DNA from: Boswellia sacra | Lineage: Eukaryota; Streptophyta; Magnoliopsida; Sapindales; Burseraceae | Assembly: GCA_013180625.2 (NCBI GenBank) | Contig: SNVD02014757.1 | Coordinates: forward strand, 434,001 to 498,000 | Length of the DNA stretch: 64,000 nt | Direction of reading: 5' to 3' | Shown: positions 37,812 through 47,759 of the stretch, one piece after another | Position numbering within the stretch: the first letter of the stretch is position 1 | How the letters are laid out: the number at the start of each line of letters is the position of its first letter | Position numbers and translations under genes: made by a program | Notes under the pieces: model-generated | What the model was told of the DNA's origin: nothing | Seen by the model: the letters and a program-made list of their open reading frames with translations, nothing else | Databases searched by the model: none

Positions 37812-38561
37812 ATGAGTCACGAATCTCAACACTCGACCTCCTTAGAGGTTGATGAAGAAATTGAGGTGGAAGCGCCTCCCCGACGCCGAAGGGTAGTCGA
37901 TACAGGGAGGGCGTTAGTTATATCCTCTGGGGTAGGGCCTAACCTCAGGCAACCCCGGCTTCCACTGAGAAGACCAAAGAGGGGTAAGGCGAATCGATTA
38001 ACTGCCATGGAACATACCATGCGGAATTTCAGTGAACAGATGAACCGTATGGTGACTGTGTTTAGCCAAGCATTTGGACAAAATGCTCAACAGGCTGCGT
38101 ACACCGCTAGGAATAACCCAATGAGTACCATGGTAGAACCGAATGACCAGACAGATGTTGGTAGACGTCCTGATTTAGTCGCCCAGACTACGGGATTACC
38201 TCGCCATCAGGTTATTCAACCAAATCTTCACCATCCTATTGCTCTCCATGCTGAATGTTCACCCCACTCAGCAGCTCGTTTCACCGTCCGCTGTTCTCTA
38301 GTCCGGATATATGCCACTGGTAAGGAACTGATGTTAGGAGGACATCGCACCATCAGCCCTCTCACTATAGTGATCACCCATATCAATCAATTGGTAAGGG
38401 TTTTTGGAAGTCCGGGACGCACCCCATTTGCGTCCTTGACGGCTAACACCTCGAACCACCTCGTCGAATGCCATGCTCCATGTCGCTGCATTGTTGCGTG
38501 CTGCCCGTGCACGCGCTTACTCCCCCTCGATTTAAAAAACAAAGTTTCAAGAAATTGTTAA
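37812..38561 (+). CDS. Gag-like open frame of the non-autonomous gypsy element
   Basis: 249 residues from MSHESQHS, 56 bp after the primer-binding site. The N-terminal part is acidic then strongly basic (APPRRRRVVDTGRALV, RLPLRRPKRGKANRL), followed by a short helix (MRNFSEQMNRMVTVFSQAF). The C-terminal half has no gag core or zinc knuckle, and its composition drifts toward the repeat region, so true homology probably stops near residue 140. The frame is open upstream into the LTR, but the ATG at 37812 is the first sensible start. Whether it is translated is unknown. Confidence 0.5.
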   Translation: MSHESQHSTSLEVDEEIEVEAPPRRRRVVDTGRALVISSGVGPNLRQPRLPLRRPKRGKANRLTAMEHTMRNFSEQMNRMVTVFSQAFGQNAQQAAYTARNNPMSTMVEPNDQTDVGRRPDLVAQTTGLPRHQVIQPNLHHPIALHAECSPHSAARFTVRCSLVRIYATGKELMLGGHRTISPLTIVITHINQLVRVFGSPGRTPFASLTANTSNHLVECHAPCRCIVACCPCTRLLPLDLKNKVSRNC

Positions 38562-38635
38562 AACACCCTCGTAATTGTTTGAATTTCTTCAGAGGAGTCC
38601 CTGCAAAATAACGTAACCTACACGCCGCATGCAGC

Positions 38636-38840
38636 GCCGAGCATGCTTTCCTCTTGCGCGCCCAGTGCCTTGCATGCTTTCCTCTTGCGCGCCCAGCGCC
38701 TAGCATGCTTTCCTCTTGCGCGCCCAGCGCCTCGCATGCCCTTCCCCTGCGATCAACGCCTAGCATGCCTTCCTCTTGCGCGCCTAGTGCCTTGCATGCT
38801 TTCCTCTTGCGCGCCCAGCGCCTTGAATGTTTTTCCATAG
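38636..38840. repeat. 30-bp GC-rich tandem repeat inside the gypsy-type element
   Basis: About seven units of 30 bp with the core GCATGCTTTCCTCTTGCGCG followed by CCCAGCGCCT. Spurious open frames occur on both strands. Confidence 0.88.
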
Positions 38841-38879
38841 CGCGCCCTGCGCTCACTTGCTTCTCCCCTATGCGATAAA

Positions 38880-40140
38880 ATGAAAAGAGTAAAAAGAATA
38901 CAATCCGCCCCAAGATTGTGTGCTGGAAACACTCACAATGACACTCACACTAGCTACTCCGTTCGCTAAGTGTTTTCCCTTTGTGTCACTCTCTACCCCT
39001 GTAGAGTTCTACCTGGAGACCTCCCCCTGGAGGGTCTACCTACTTCCAGCCCACCATCTTGGTACATATATATAGCCAACCAACAACCCTGGTTGCTAAG
39101 TTCCGTGTAGTTGACATCCCCAACTACTAGGCTAGGTGGCGCGCTCCTAAACTGCCACATAATCCTCCACTCCCCCGCAAGTGGAGATCATGGGAGTTAA
39201 CTACCCGTAACTCCCCACTTCCTCTCATGGGTATAACCACCCATGGTTAAAGGTCATGGCATGGAATTAACTCCGCCGAGTAACTTCCCACTCCGGAAGT
39301 AACCACCTCGAGTCACTTCCCACTTCCCTCATGAGCATAACTACCCATGAGTGGGATGGAGGCATGGAATATGGGAATTAACTTCCCACTGTCATTCCTG
39401 TTCTCAAGGACATGGTTGAACCCTCTCAACCACTAAGTTAGTGGGGAAGTTACATTTCCAAAACCTTAGGAAGCAACTTTCACCCCACTATTTCCTTATT
39501 TTTAGGAACCACAATCCTCTTGGATATGTGCCATATATTAAGCCCACTAACACGCCCATATGCATCATGAATCGCTGCTGTGCGCCGTGTCGCCTGATGC
39601 CATGCGCCATGTCACCACTTTGTGGTGCGCTACCCATGCGCATGCTTGCTACCCCGCAAGCGTCCCGGCCCGCATGCGTGCATGTGCTAGTGTCCATGCG
39701 CTACGTCGCCCCCAACATGCGCGTAGCATCGTTGTGTCGCGCCCAACTCCCGTGTGCACTCCACACATCATGCTCACCACCCGTACGTGCATGTTATCTC
39801 ACTATGCCACGCCCATCACATGTGCGTGCAAGTGCGTGCCATACTACGCTCGCTACCAATGCATGCGTATTTTTTCGTTGCGCTACACATCCCCCTGTGT
39901 CAGCGTTCACATTGCCTTGCGCTTCCCCTCGCGCATCAATGACGCCATGCAACGTCTCCACACCTTGCTTAAGCACTCACCCATATGCTTCTCGTGGGCA
40001 TGCACCCTTGCAGCCCCCTCCAAGCCATGGCGTAACGCAAGGCATGTTATGCCAGCCATGTGCGAAGATCAAGGGTGTAACAGTCAGCCTCCCACCACTT
40101 TTCAAACCTCCAGTTCATTATCTGAGGTAGAAAAAAAATG
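38880..40140. other. Non-coding spacer inside the gypsy-type element
   Basis: No retroelement domain is present. The first part (to about 39430) contains repeats of the words ACTCCC, CCCATGA and TTAACTTCCCACT and a TATA-like TACATATATATAG at 39063. The second part (39550-40070) is rich in CATGCG and CGC words and gives Cys/Ala/Arg-rich open frames in two phases that look compositional rather than coding. Confidence 0.55.
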
Positions 40141-40155
40141 CTGGGGGATGGTATT

Positions 40156-41905
40156 GAAAATCCGCGGAAGCACGGCCGCGGAGAAAAAAAAAAAATGTGT
40201 TAAAGCTTGAAAATCCGCGGAAGCACGCCCGCGGAGGAAAAATTATTCAAGTCTGAAAATCCGCGGAAGCACACCCGCGGAGGAAAAATTATTCAAGTTT
40301 GAAAATCCGCGGAAGCACACCCGCGGAAGAAAAATTATTCAAATCTGAAAATCCGCGGAAGCACGTCCGCGGAAGCATACCCGCGGAAGCACGTCCGCAG
40401 AGGAAAAAAATATTAAAACTTGAAAATCCGCGGAAGCACTCCCGTGGAGGAAAAATTATTCAAGTTTGAAAATCCGCAGAAGCACACCCGCGGAAGAAAA
40501 ATTATTCAAATCTGAAAATCCGCGGAAGCACGTCCGCGGAAGCATACCCGCGGAAGCACGTCCGCGGAGGCACACCCGCGGAAGCACGTCCGGGGAAGCA
40601 CGCCCGCGGAGGCACGCCCGCGGAGGAAAAATTATTAAAACTTGAAAATCTGCGGAAGCACGCCCGCGGAGGAAAGATTGTTCAAGTTTGAAAATCCGCG
40701 GAAGAACACCCGCGGAGGAAAGATTGTTCAAGTTTGAAAATCCGCGGAAGAACACCCGCGGAGGAAAAAATATTAAAACTTGAAAATCCACGGAAGCACG
40801 TCCGCGGATGAAAGATTATTCAAGTTTGAGAATCCGCGGAAGCACACCCGCGGAGGAAAGATTATTCAAGCTTGAAAATCTGCGGAAGCACACCCGCGGA
40901 GGAAAAAATATTAAAACTTGAAAATCCGCGGAAGCACGCCCGCGGAGGAAAGATTATTCAAGTTTGAAAATCCGCCGAAGCACACCCGCGGAGGAAAGAT
41001 TATTCAAGCTTGAAAATCCGCGGAAGCACACCCGCGGAGGAAAAATTATTCAAGCTTGAAAATCCGCGGAAGCGCGGAGGAAAAATTTTTAAAGCTTGAA
41101 AGTCCGCGGAAGCATACCCGCGTACCCGCGGAAGCACACCCGCGGAGGAAAGATTATTCAAGTTTAATCCGCGGAAGCACACCCGCGGAAGCACGCCCGC
41201 GGAAGAAAAATTATTCAAGTCTGAAAAATCCGCGGAAGCGCGAAGGAAAAATTTTTAAAGCTTGAAAATCCGCGGAAGCATACTCGCGTACCCGCGGAAG
41301 CACACCTGCGGAGGAAAAATTATTCAAGCTTGAAAATCCGCGGAAGCGCGGAGGAAAAATTTTTAAAGCTTGAAAATCCGCGGAAGCATACTCGCGTACC
41401 CGCGGAAGCACACCTGCGGAGGAAAAATTATTCAAGCTTGAAAATCCGCGGAAGCGCGGAGGAAAAATTTTTTAAAGATTGAAAGTCCGCGGAAGCATAC
41501 CCGCGGACCCGCGGAAGGACACCCGCGGAGGAAAAATTATTCAAGCTTGAAAGTCTGCGGAAGCGCGGAGGAAAAATTATTCAAGCTTGAAAGTCCGCGG
41601 AAGCACACCCGCGGACCCGCGGAAGAACGCCCGCGGAAGAAAAATTATTCAAGTCTGAAAAATCCGCGGAAGCGCGGAGGAAAAATTTTTAAAGCTTGAG
41701 AATCCGCGGAAGCATACCCGCGGAAGCACGTCCACGGAAGCACACGCGCGGAAGCACGTCCGCGGAAGCACGTCCGCGGAAGCACGTCCGCGGAAGCACG
41801 CCCGAGGAGGCACCCCCGCGGAGAAAAAATTGCAGTTTGAAATTTCGCGGAAACACCCCCGCGAAATAAAAATAAAGTTTTAAAATTTTTCAGAAACACC
41901 CCCGC
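40156..41905. repeat. Hairpin minisatellite with CCGCGG cores, about 45-bp units
   Basis: Several dozen units, typically GAAAATCCGCGGAAGCAC, then a second CCGCGG and AGGAAAAATTATTCAAG. The two cores in each unit, TCCGCGG and CCGCGGA, are reverse complements separated by about 8 bases, so each unit can form a 7-bp GC stem. Variants contain extra AAGCACGTCCGCGG insertions (40340-40620, 41700-41800) or lack one arm (41056-41080, 41335-41360). No coding sense is apparent. Confidence 0.92.
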
Positions 41906-42059
41906 GATTTTAAGTAAAAGTTTTGAAATTTTTCAGCAACAACCCCGAAGTTATATAATGGAAATTTCAGAATTTGCTAATATGCCCCCGGACTTATTCA
42001 AATTTCCTGCAGGAAATCCTTACATTCTCACGTAAACCTGCATGACGCAGGCGGCAAGC

Positions 42060-42700
42060 CCAGCGCCCAGCGCGCATGCGACTCGCCCAGTACGAACGCG
42101 ATCGCCCAGCACCCAGCGCGCATGCGCCTCGCCCCTGCGCGCGCCCAGCGCCTCGCCCCTCGCCTCTCGCCTCGCGTTGCGCCCAGCCTGCCTCGCCCGC
42201 GGCTCTCCCCCTCGCCGCTCGCCCGCGGCTCTCCCCTTCGCCGCTCGCCCAGTGTGCCCAGGCAGCGCCCCCAGGCAGCACGCCCAGGCAGCGCGCCCAG
42301 GCAGCAAGCCCAGGCGCGCCCAAGCAGCGCATGCAGCGCCCAGGCAGCACCCAAGCAGCGCCCAGGCAACGCCCAGGCGCGCTCATGCAGCGCCCAGGCA
42401 GCATCCAGGCAGCGCCCAGGCGCGCTCATGCAGCGCCCAGGCAGCACCCAGGCAGCGCCCATGCAGCGCCCAGGCAGCGCGCCCATGCAGCGCCCAGGCG
42501 CGCTCATGCAGCGCCCATGCAACGTCCATGCAGCGCCCAGGCAGCGCGCCCATGCAGCGCCCAGGCAGCGCCCAAGCGCGCCCATGCAGCGCCCAGGCAG
42601 CGCCCAGGTGCGCCCATGCAGCGCCCAGGCAGCGCGCCCAGCGTGCCCTCGCAGCATGCCCTTGCAAGCCTACCGCGCGCCCAGCGCAGCTACGACGTGC
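42060..42700. repeat. GC-rich CAGCGCCCAGG tandem repeat
   Basis: Dozens of short units built on CAGCGCCCAGGCAGC and the variants GCGCCCATGCAGC and CAGGCGCGCTCATGC. Stops are scarce, so most frames on both strands are open; this reflects composition and is not coding. Confidence 0.9.
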
Positions 42701-43013
42701 GTAGCAACTCTCCCACGCAGGCTTGCTGTGCACGCCGCTCGCCCATGCGAGCCGGCCCTCCATCACACCTGAACACACCCTTGAATTTCTTCTCCCTTCA
42801 CCCCCGAACACACACTCATGTTTCTTCTTCTTCTTTCACACACAAACCCGCAAGGGAAAACACATGCAAACGTTTTCGTATTCTCACACAATCACATACA
42901 CACACATAGGACATAATTCACACAGAATTTTTGCATTGATTAAAAAAAAAAAAAAAATTTTACATCTTTAGGCCGGTCTCCTAATACATTTAATCTACAA
43001 CCCAGAATAGCAA

Positions 43014-43503
43014 AATAGTCCCTACGTCAACCCATTGGTCAACTTGGGCCTGGGGGGACTACTATTATGGCCATAATAATATTGGGCCTAATTGTCTCTA
43101 ACACAGTAAGTCCATTATCTGGGTCCATTATCTGGGTCCATTATCTGGGCCCATTATCTGGGTCCCACAATGACCCAGCCCAGCTCAATTATTTATGATA
43201 CGGTAAGCCCATTACCGTATCCCACTATCTGGGCCCATTACAGTAAGCCCATTACTGTATCCCATTATTTGGGCCTATTACAGTAAGCCCATTACTGTAT
43301 CCCATTAGCTGGGCCCATTACAGTAAGCCCATTACTGTATCCTACTATCCTACTATCCGGGTCCATACGGTAAGCCCATTACCGTATCCCATTACATGGG
43401 CCCATTACAGTAAGCCCATTACTGTAGCCCATTATTTGGGCCCATGAATAATTTAATAGTCCCTACGTCGACCCATTGGTCAACTTGGGCCTGGGGGGAC
43501 TAC
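43014..43503 (+). repeat. Duplicated polypurine-tract plus partial LTR segment
   Basis: A unit of 441 bp is repeated. AATAGTCCCTACGTC at 43014 and at 43455, and the LTR starts at 43063 (TATTATGG, mutated) and 43504 (TGTTATGG), are both exactly 441 bp apart. The first copy holds the polypurine tract and about the first 385 bp of the LTR, then jumps back to sequence upstream of the tract. Confidence 0.88.
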
Positions 43504-44227
43504 TGTTATGGCCATAATAATATTGGGCCTAATTGTCTCTAACACAGTAAGCCCATTACTGTGGTCCATTATCTGGGTCCATTATCTGGGCCCATTATCT
43601 GGGTCCATTATCTGGGCCCATTATCTGGGTCCCACAATGACCCAGCCCAGCTCAATTATTTATAATACGGTAAGCCCATTACCGTATCCCCTTACATGGG
43701 CCCATTACAGTAAGCCCATTACTGTATCCCATTATCTGGGCCCATTACAGTAAGCCCATTACTGTATCCCCTTCGCTGGGCCTATTACAGTAAGCCCATT
43801 ACTGTATCCTACTATCCGGGCCCATACGGTAAGCCCATTACCGTATCCCATTACATGGGCCCATTACAGTAAGCCCATTACTGTAGCCCATCGTCTGGGC
43901 CTATTATCTGGGTTCCACAATAGCCCATCCCGACTCCTATATATCCCCTCCGGAACGTTGCTCAAGGTAACTTTTTACAAGTTGACAAATGCACATTTTC
44001 TCTGAACTCTTTATCTCTCTACAATTCCTTTAGTTTGAGAGCTTCTCTCTCTAGGAATTTCTCCCAGAGAATTCCGGAGTGCCGGATACTGACTTGAGCG
44101 TCGGAGGGTCACCGCCGGCACTAGCGCCGGCATCCCTGACCGTTTTTCTGTGCTCGCAGGACCGGACCCGTCGCACGACCCGAGCTCCGACCCGCTCCCC
44201 CGGCCGTCCGGAAATCGTGCATCAACA
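43504..44227 (+). repeat. 3' LTR of the gypsy-type element
   Basis: 724 bp, matching 37012-37736 with about a dozen substitutions and one single-base indel. Confidence 0.92.
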
Positions 44228-44232
44228 AGTAT

Positions 44233-44531
44233 AAAACTAACATTTCAACAATCAACAAATCAGAATAGTAAATTTAACTGTCAAACGCTTGTGGTGACTG
44301 TTGAGGGTTCTTTGATAACTCTGACACCTCATGAAACCTTTGTGAACTTTTAACAACTACAATACTGCATGCAAAATTACAAATGCAACCAAATGAAAAC
44401 AATATTTTTTACAATTTAAGATGCAATTTACATATAATTTCATAATATATTATGCAATAGTTTTTATAACTTTAAATTTTTAGATTCGCGTGTTAAGATT
44501 ATATTCGAAAGTTTTGGAGAATATTTTAGAT
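44233..44531. other. AT-rich intergenic sequence
   Basis: No gene, repeat or RNA feature is visible. The last 45 bases resemble 45925-45970. Confidence 0.6.
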
Positions 44532-44540
44532 AAAAAAAAT

Positions 44541-44939
44541 GGATAATTCTAATTTGCCCCCTGAGGTTAGGCTTAAAAAAATTGAGGGCCTCAGTTTTCT
44601 GAAATCTAAGATTGCCCCCTGAGGTTACTGTATCACCGTTAGATTTAACAGAAAATGTATTAAACCGTTAGATTTAACGGAAAATGTATTAAATAATAAC
44701 TTAATGCTAATATTAGATTTAATAAAAAATATATTAAATAATAATTTAACGCTAATAAGCAGTAAAATAGACTATAATACACTTTTCTAAATGGTTTGTA
44801 AAGCGTTAAGTTACTATTTAATATATTTTCCGTTAAATTTAACGGTGCTACAGTAACCTCAGGGGGCAAATTTAGGTTTCAGAAAATTGAGGTCCTCAAT
44901 TTTTTTTACCTAACCTCAGGGGGTAAATTGAAATTATCC
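44541..44939. mobile_element. MITE with long terminal inverted repeats, probably Mutator-like
   Basis: 399 bp. The left end reads GGATAATTCTAATTTGCCCC and the right end is its imperfect reverse complement (GGGGGTAAATTGAAATTATCC). Inverted similarity extends well over 100 bp into the element, including paired CCCCCTGAGGTTA blocks and paired CCGTTAGATTTAAC blocks. Flanking 9-mers AAAAAAAAT (44532-44540) and CAAAAAAAT (44940-44948) match at eight of nine positions, and 9 bp is the target length of Mutator-type elements. No protein is encoded. Confidence 0.8.
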
Positions 44940-45101
44940 CAAAAAAATTCTCTTTTATAAATAAATAATTATTAAAAGAATATAAAAACCGAGTGCTTAA
45001 GATGAGGGTTATTTGCACCCAACAAATTGCTTAAAACACCCATTTTTTTAAAAAATTTTATGCTACGATCCACATCAACTAAGTATAAGATTAGTTGGTG
45101 A

Positions 45102-45331
45102 TGTTGCTAGACATCGACTAAGTATAAGATTAGTTGGTGGCTTATAAGCCTATTGGCACCCTCCCCTTACAAGCCAGTTTTTAAGGGTGAGTTTTATCCA
45201 TGAGTTTGTAACAATTGGTATCAGAGCTAGCCCATATTGCGGAGGGGGCGACCTGGAAAGGCCAGAGTACATGGGCACCCTCCCCTTACAAGCCGATTTT
45301 TAAGGGTGAGTTCTACCCATGGGTTTGTAAA
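45102..45331 (+). mobile_element. TRIM-like LTR element remnant
   Basis: A short LTR-like block (45102-45213, TGTTGCTAG to GTAACA) is followed at once by ATTGGTATCAGAGC, a perfect initiator-Met primer-binding sequence (45216-45227). After about 46 bp with a purine tract (GGAGGGGGCGA) comes a second copy of the LTR 3' part (45274-45331, GGCACCCTCCCCTTACAAG). The 5' part of the second LTR is missing. This size fits terminal-repeat retrotransposons in miniature. A 28-bp word around AAGTATAAGATTAGTTGG is also duplicated at 45073-45100 and 45112-45139. Confidence 0.55.
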
Positions 45332-46007
45332 ATTTTATCACTAAATACACTTGTAGTAATTTACAATTAATGACATTTAATACATCTCAATAATCCTCTT
45401 CAACCTTTCTTCACCGTGGTTAACATAAACCCCAGTCCTTTCTTTTTAAAAAAATAAAAATGTAGTAATTAACAAGAAAATGAATTATTATTTCAAACCG
45501 TGTTAAAGATCAGCCTCTTTTTCTTATTTCTTTGTGAAACTAAAGTTGGAGCTTAAACGACAGTTTAACTGCATATTTATTTCCCAACTTGGGAAACAAA
45601 GAAAGGCTCATGTTTCATGTTAGTGAAGGCACCCATTATAGCTACAGAAGTATTTCAGAGTACCTACCCAAATCAAATACATTATATTTTTCCCAGAACT
45701 CCTACCTTTATTCGACTCCTCTGATTAATTTATCAAATAAAATTTTTGTGGGTTTAGATGATAGTAGAAAAAAATGCAACAAGAAGTATTAATAACCAAT
45801 AGGACATTTGCATTTATTTAATTTGTTAAAGATTTTAATTAATTTTGAAGGGTATTTTTGGTATTAAAAATAATACATACTGTAATAATTAATTATTTAA
45901 AATTTATTAATGGATAGATTAAGATTTTGGGCGTTCAAAGCATTTTCGGAGAATATTCTATAAAAAAAAGATTTTCCTATTTTATAAATAAATAATTATT
46001 AAAAGAT
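45332..46007. other. AT-rich intergenic sequence with a paralogous MITE empty site
   Basis: No gene is visible. About 45925-46005 matches the two flanks of the MITE at 44541-44939 joined together (GGAGAATATT, then an A run, then TTTTATAAATAAATAATTAT), without the MITE between them. Confidence 0.65.
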
Positions 46008-46524
46008 AAGGGTGACAATTTTTGATATGACACGCTAACACGATTCAAACATGGCACGAACACGATACATGATTAATAAATGGGTCAGATTCGTGTTGAG
46101 GATATTCAAAACGTCGTCAACTCGTTTAATGACACGAATAATTAAGCATATTTTGTCAATATTTGATTTGTAAATTAATTTAATGATATGAATTGTTACA
46201 TACTTATAATATATATTATAAAACTAAAATTTATATATTGTAAAGTAAATTAATTTACATAATATATAATAAATTATGATGATTTTAATAATTTCTTAAT
46301 ACTAAAAATTATTTATATTCTAAAAATAATTTAATTAATATAAATATACATAATATGGTATATTATCTATAACTAGGTTAAATAATTAAATAAATTATGT
46401 GAATTAAAAATAACAAGGTTACAGCACATGGGTGACACGTTTAATAATCGCGTTAGGTCCGTGTTTTATGTCTCGATATAAATAATTAAATGGGTCAACA
46501 CATATGACACAAATTGCTACCCCT
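46008..46524. mobile_element. MITE-like element with short inverted ends, hAT-like
   Basis: About 517 bp. The left end reads AAGGGTGACAATTTTTGA, and the right end, ACAAATTGCTACCCCT, is its imperfect complement. Sub-terminal ACACG/CGTGT words recur in opposite orientation (left CACGCTAACACG, right CGTGTTTTATG). Flanks ATTAAAAGAT (45998-46007) and ATTACAAGAT (46525-46534) match at nine of ten positions and look like a target duplication. The CACGA-rich sub-terminal style is seen in plant hAT-type MITEs; this placement is inference. Confidence 0.6.
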
Positions 46525-46534
46525 ATTACAAGAT

Positions 46535-47759
46535 CATGAAAAGTGAGAACTTAATTATTTCAAATACTTAAAATGGTATATATTTCCTTTTCAATTGTTT
46601 GGTTTTTCTGAACACTATTTAATTTATGATTTGGTGGGTTCCAAATATTGTCCTACCCTGTTTATTTATTTATTTTGACCCTTAAACCTTTGGTGGAAAT
46701 ATTAAGCCTGTGATACGTGACAATGGGACAAGCATCTATTATCATGTTTATGACTCTATTAATAAATACAAGCTTGCAAGAACAAGTGGAAAAATTCCCG
46801 TATTTATGGTTCACTATTTTATGATGGGTGGACGATTAAAACAGGCAAGACTATTGATCATTAACAACACCCAAATGGCTCACTGATATAAAACAATGTT
46901 ATGCATTTAATATTGAATAAAGTTCCATATATCTCTTTTGTATAATTATGTATGCTAAAGCAAATAATGGACCAGTTTAATTGATTTAGCATGGCAAGTA
47001 ATAAAAATAAATATAAGATGCCCAATATCAAGACACTATAAAATTACCATGATGTTTGCATCATATAAACAAAATTAATGACATATATAAATTTAAATAA
47101 AAAATATTAATCATTAGCTTAAAATGATTTACTGTTTATTTGTCTACAGATCATGAATTGATACCATTCTTTTGCCACGTGCCCATGTTAAGAATATGGA
47201 GACATCAAAGAGTATATATAAATAATCTTATCCTTTTAACCCGCAAAGGATTTACAGCTATTTGTCGACTAAAGGATTTAAAGTTATTTATCGATAAAAA
47301 GTATTTTTATAAAAGGACAATATTTGTTATTAATATTTTGGGATGGGATTAGCTATAATACATCTGACATATTGATATATCCTATTTTTAAGAGAAAAAT
47401 TAAATATGTATCATATTGAAGGACTACATGACAAATAAACAAATAAAATTTTAACCTGTGATAGCAGGTTACACATTTATATGTTTTTGTTTTATAAAAT
47501 TATTGTTAATATTTTTTAACTTTTAATTACTTTAATAACAATAGATTAAATAATTAAATATTAAACATATAAACTTGCTTAGTATGTAATTGAATTATAA
47601 AAAAGAGAAGACAACTTAAAAAAAAACATTTATTATAATGAACTATAAGTTTTAAAAAAATATAAATTTTTTATAAGTTATTTTATTTTGATAATTTAGT
47701 TTTAATTCTATCACAAAATAAAGAGAATTAATTGATTTAACAAAATTATTGTATCATGT
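46535..47759. other. AT-rich intergenic sequence
   Basis: No supported gene, RNA or mobile element. A short open frame at 47140-47352 has no recognisable domain. Confidence 0.5.

Larger units (their letters stand above)
37012..44227 (+). mobile_element. Non-autonomous Ty3/gypsy-type LTR element with a repeat-filled interior
   Basis: LTRs at 37012-37736 and 43504-44227 are flanked by the target duplication AGTAT (37007-37011 and 44228-44232). The primer-binding site TGGCGCCGTCTGTGGGAA at 37739-37756 is of the type known for Tat-like gypsy elements; this is family knowledge recalled from memory. A G-rich polypurine tract (CTGGGGGGACTAC) precedes the right LTR. Apart from a gag-like frame at 37812-38561 there is no protease, reverse transcriptase, RNase H or integrase. 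The rest is several families of GC-rich tandem repeats plus a duplicated polypurine-tract and LTR segment. The LTRs differ at roughly a dozen positions by eye, so insertion looks fairly recent. Confidence 0.88.

Noticed and set aside
39441..40210. Open frames of 229 and 216 residues rich in Cys, His and Arg
   Set aside because: Two overlapping phases are equally open; the composition follows CATGCG/CGC repeats in the interior of a retroelement and no motif is recognisable.
40456..41899. Minus-strand frames with repeats such as NNFSSAGVLPRVC and in the hairpin array
   Set aside because: Simple translation of the 45-bp repeat in several phases.
40156..41905. CRISPR array
   Set aside because: Repeats have no unique spacers of constant length, and the sequence is a plant retroelement.
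42028..42909. Long overlapping open frames in several phases on both strands (up to 277 residues)
   Set aside because: All are Ala/Arg/Pro/Gln-rich translations of a GC-rich short tandem repeat with few stops; no domain and no preferred frame.
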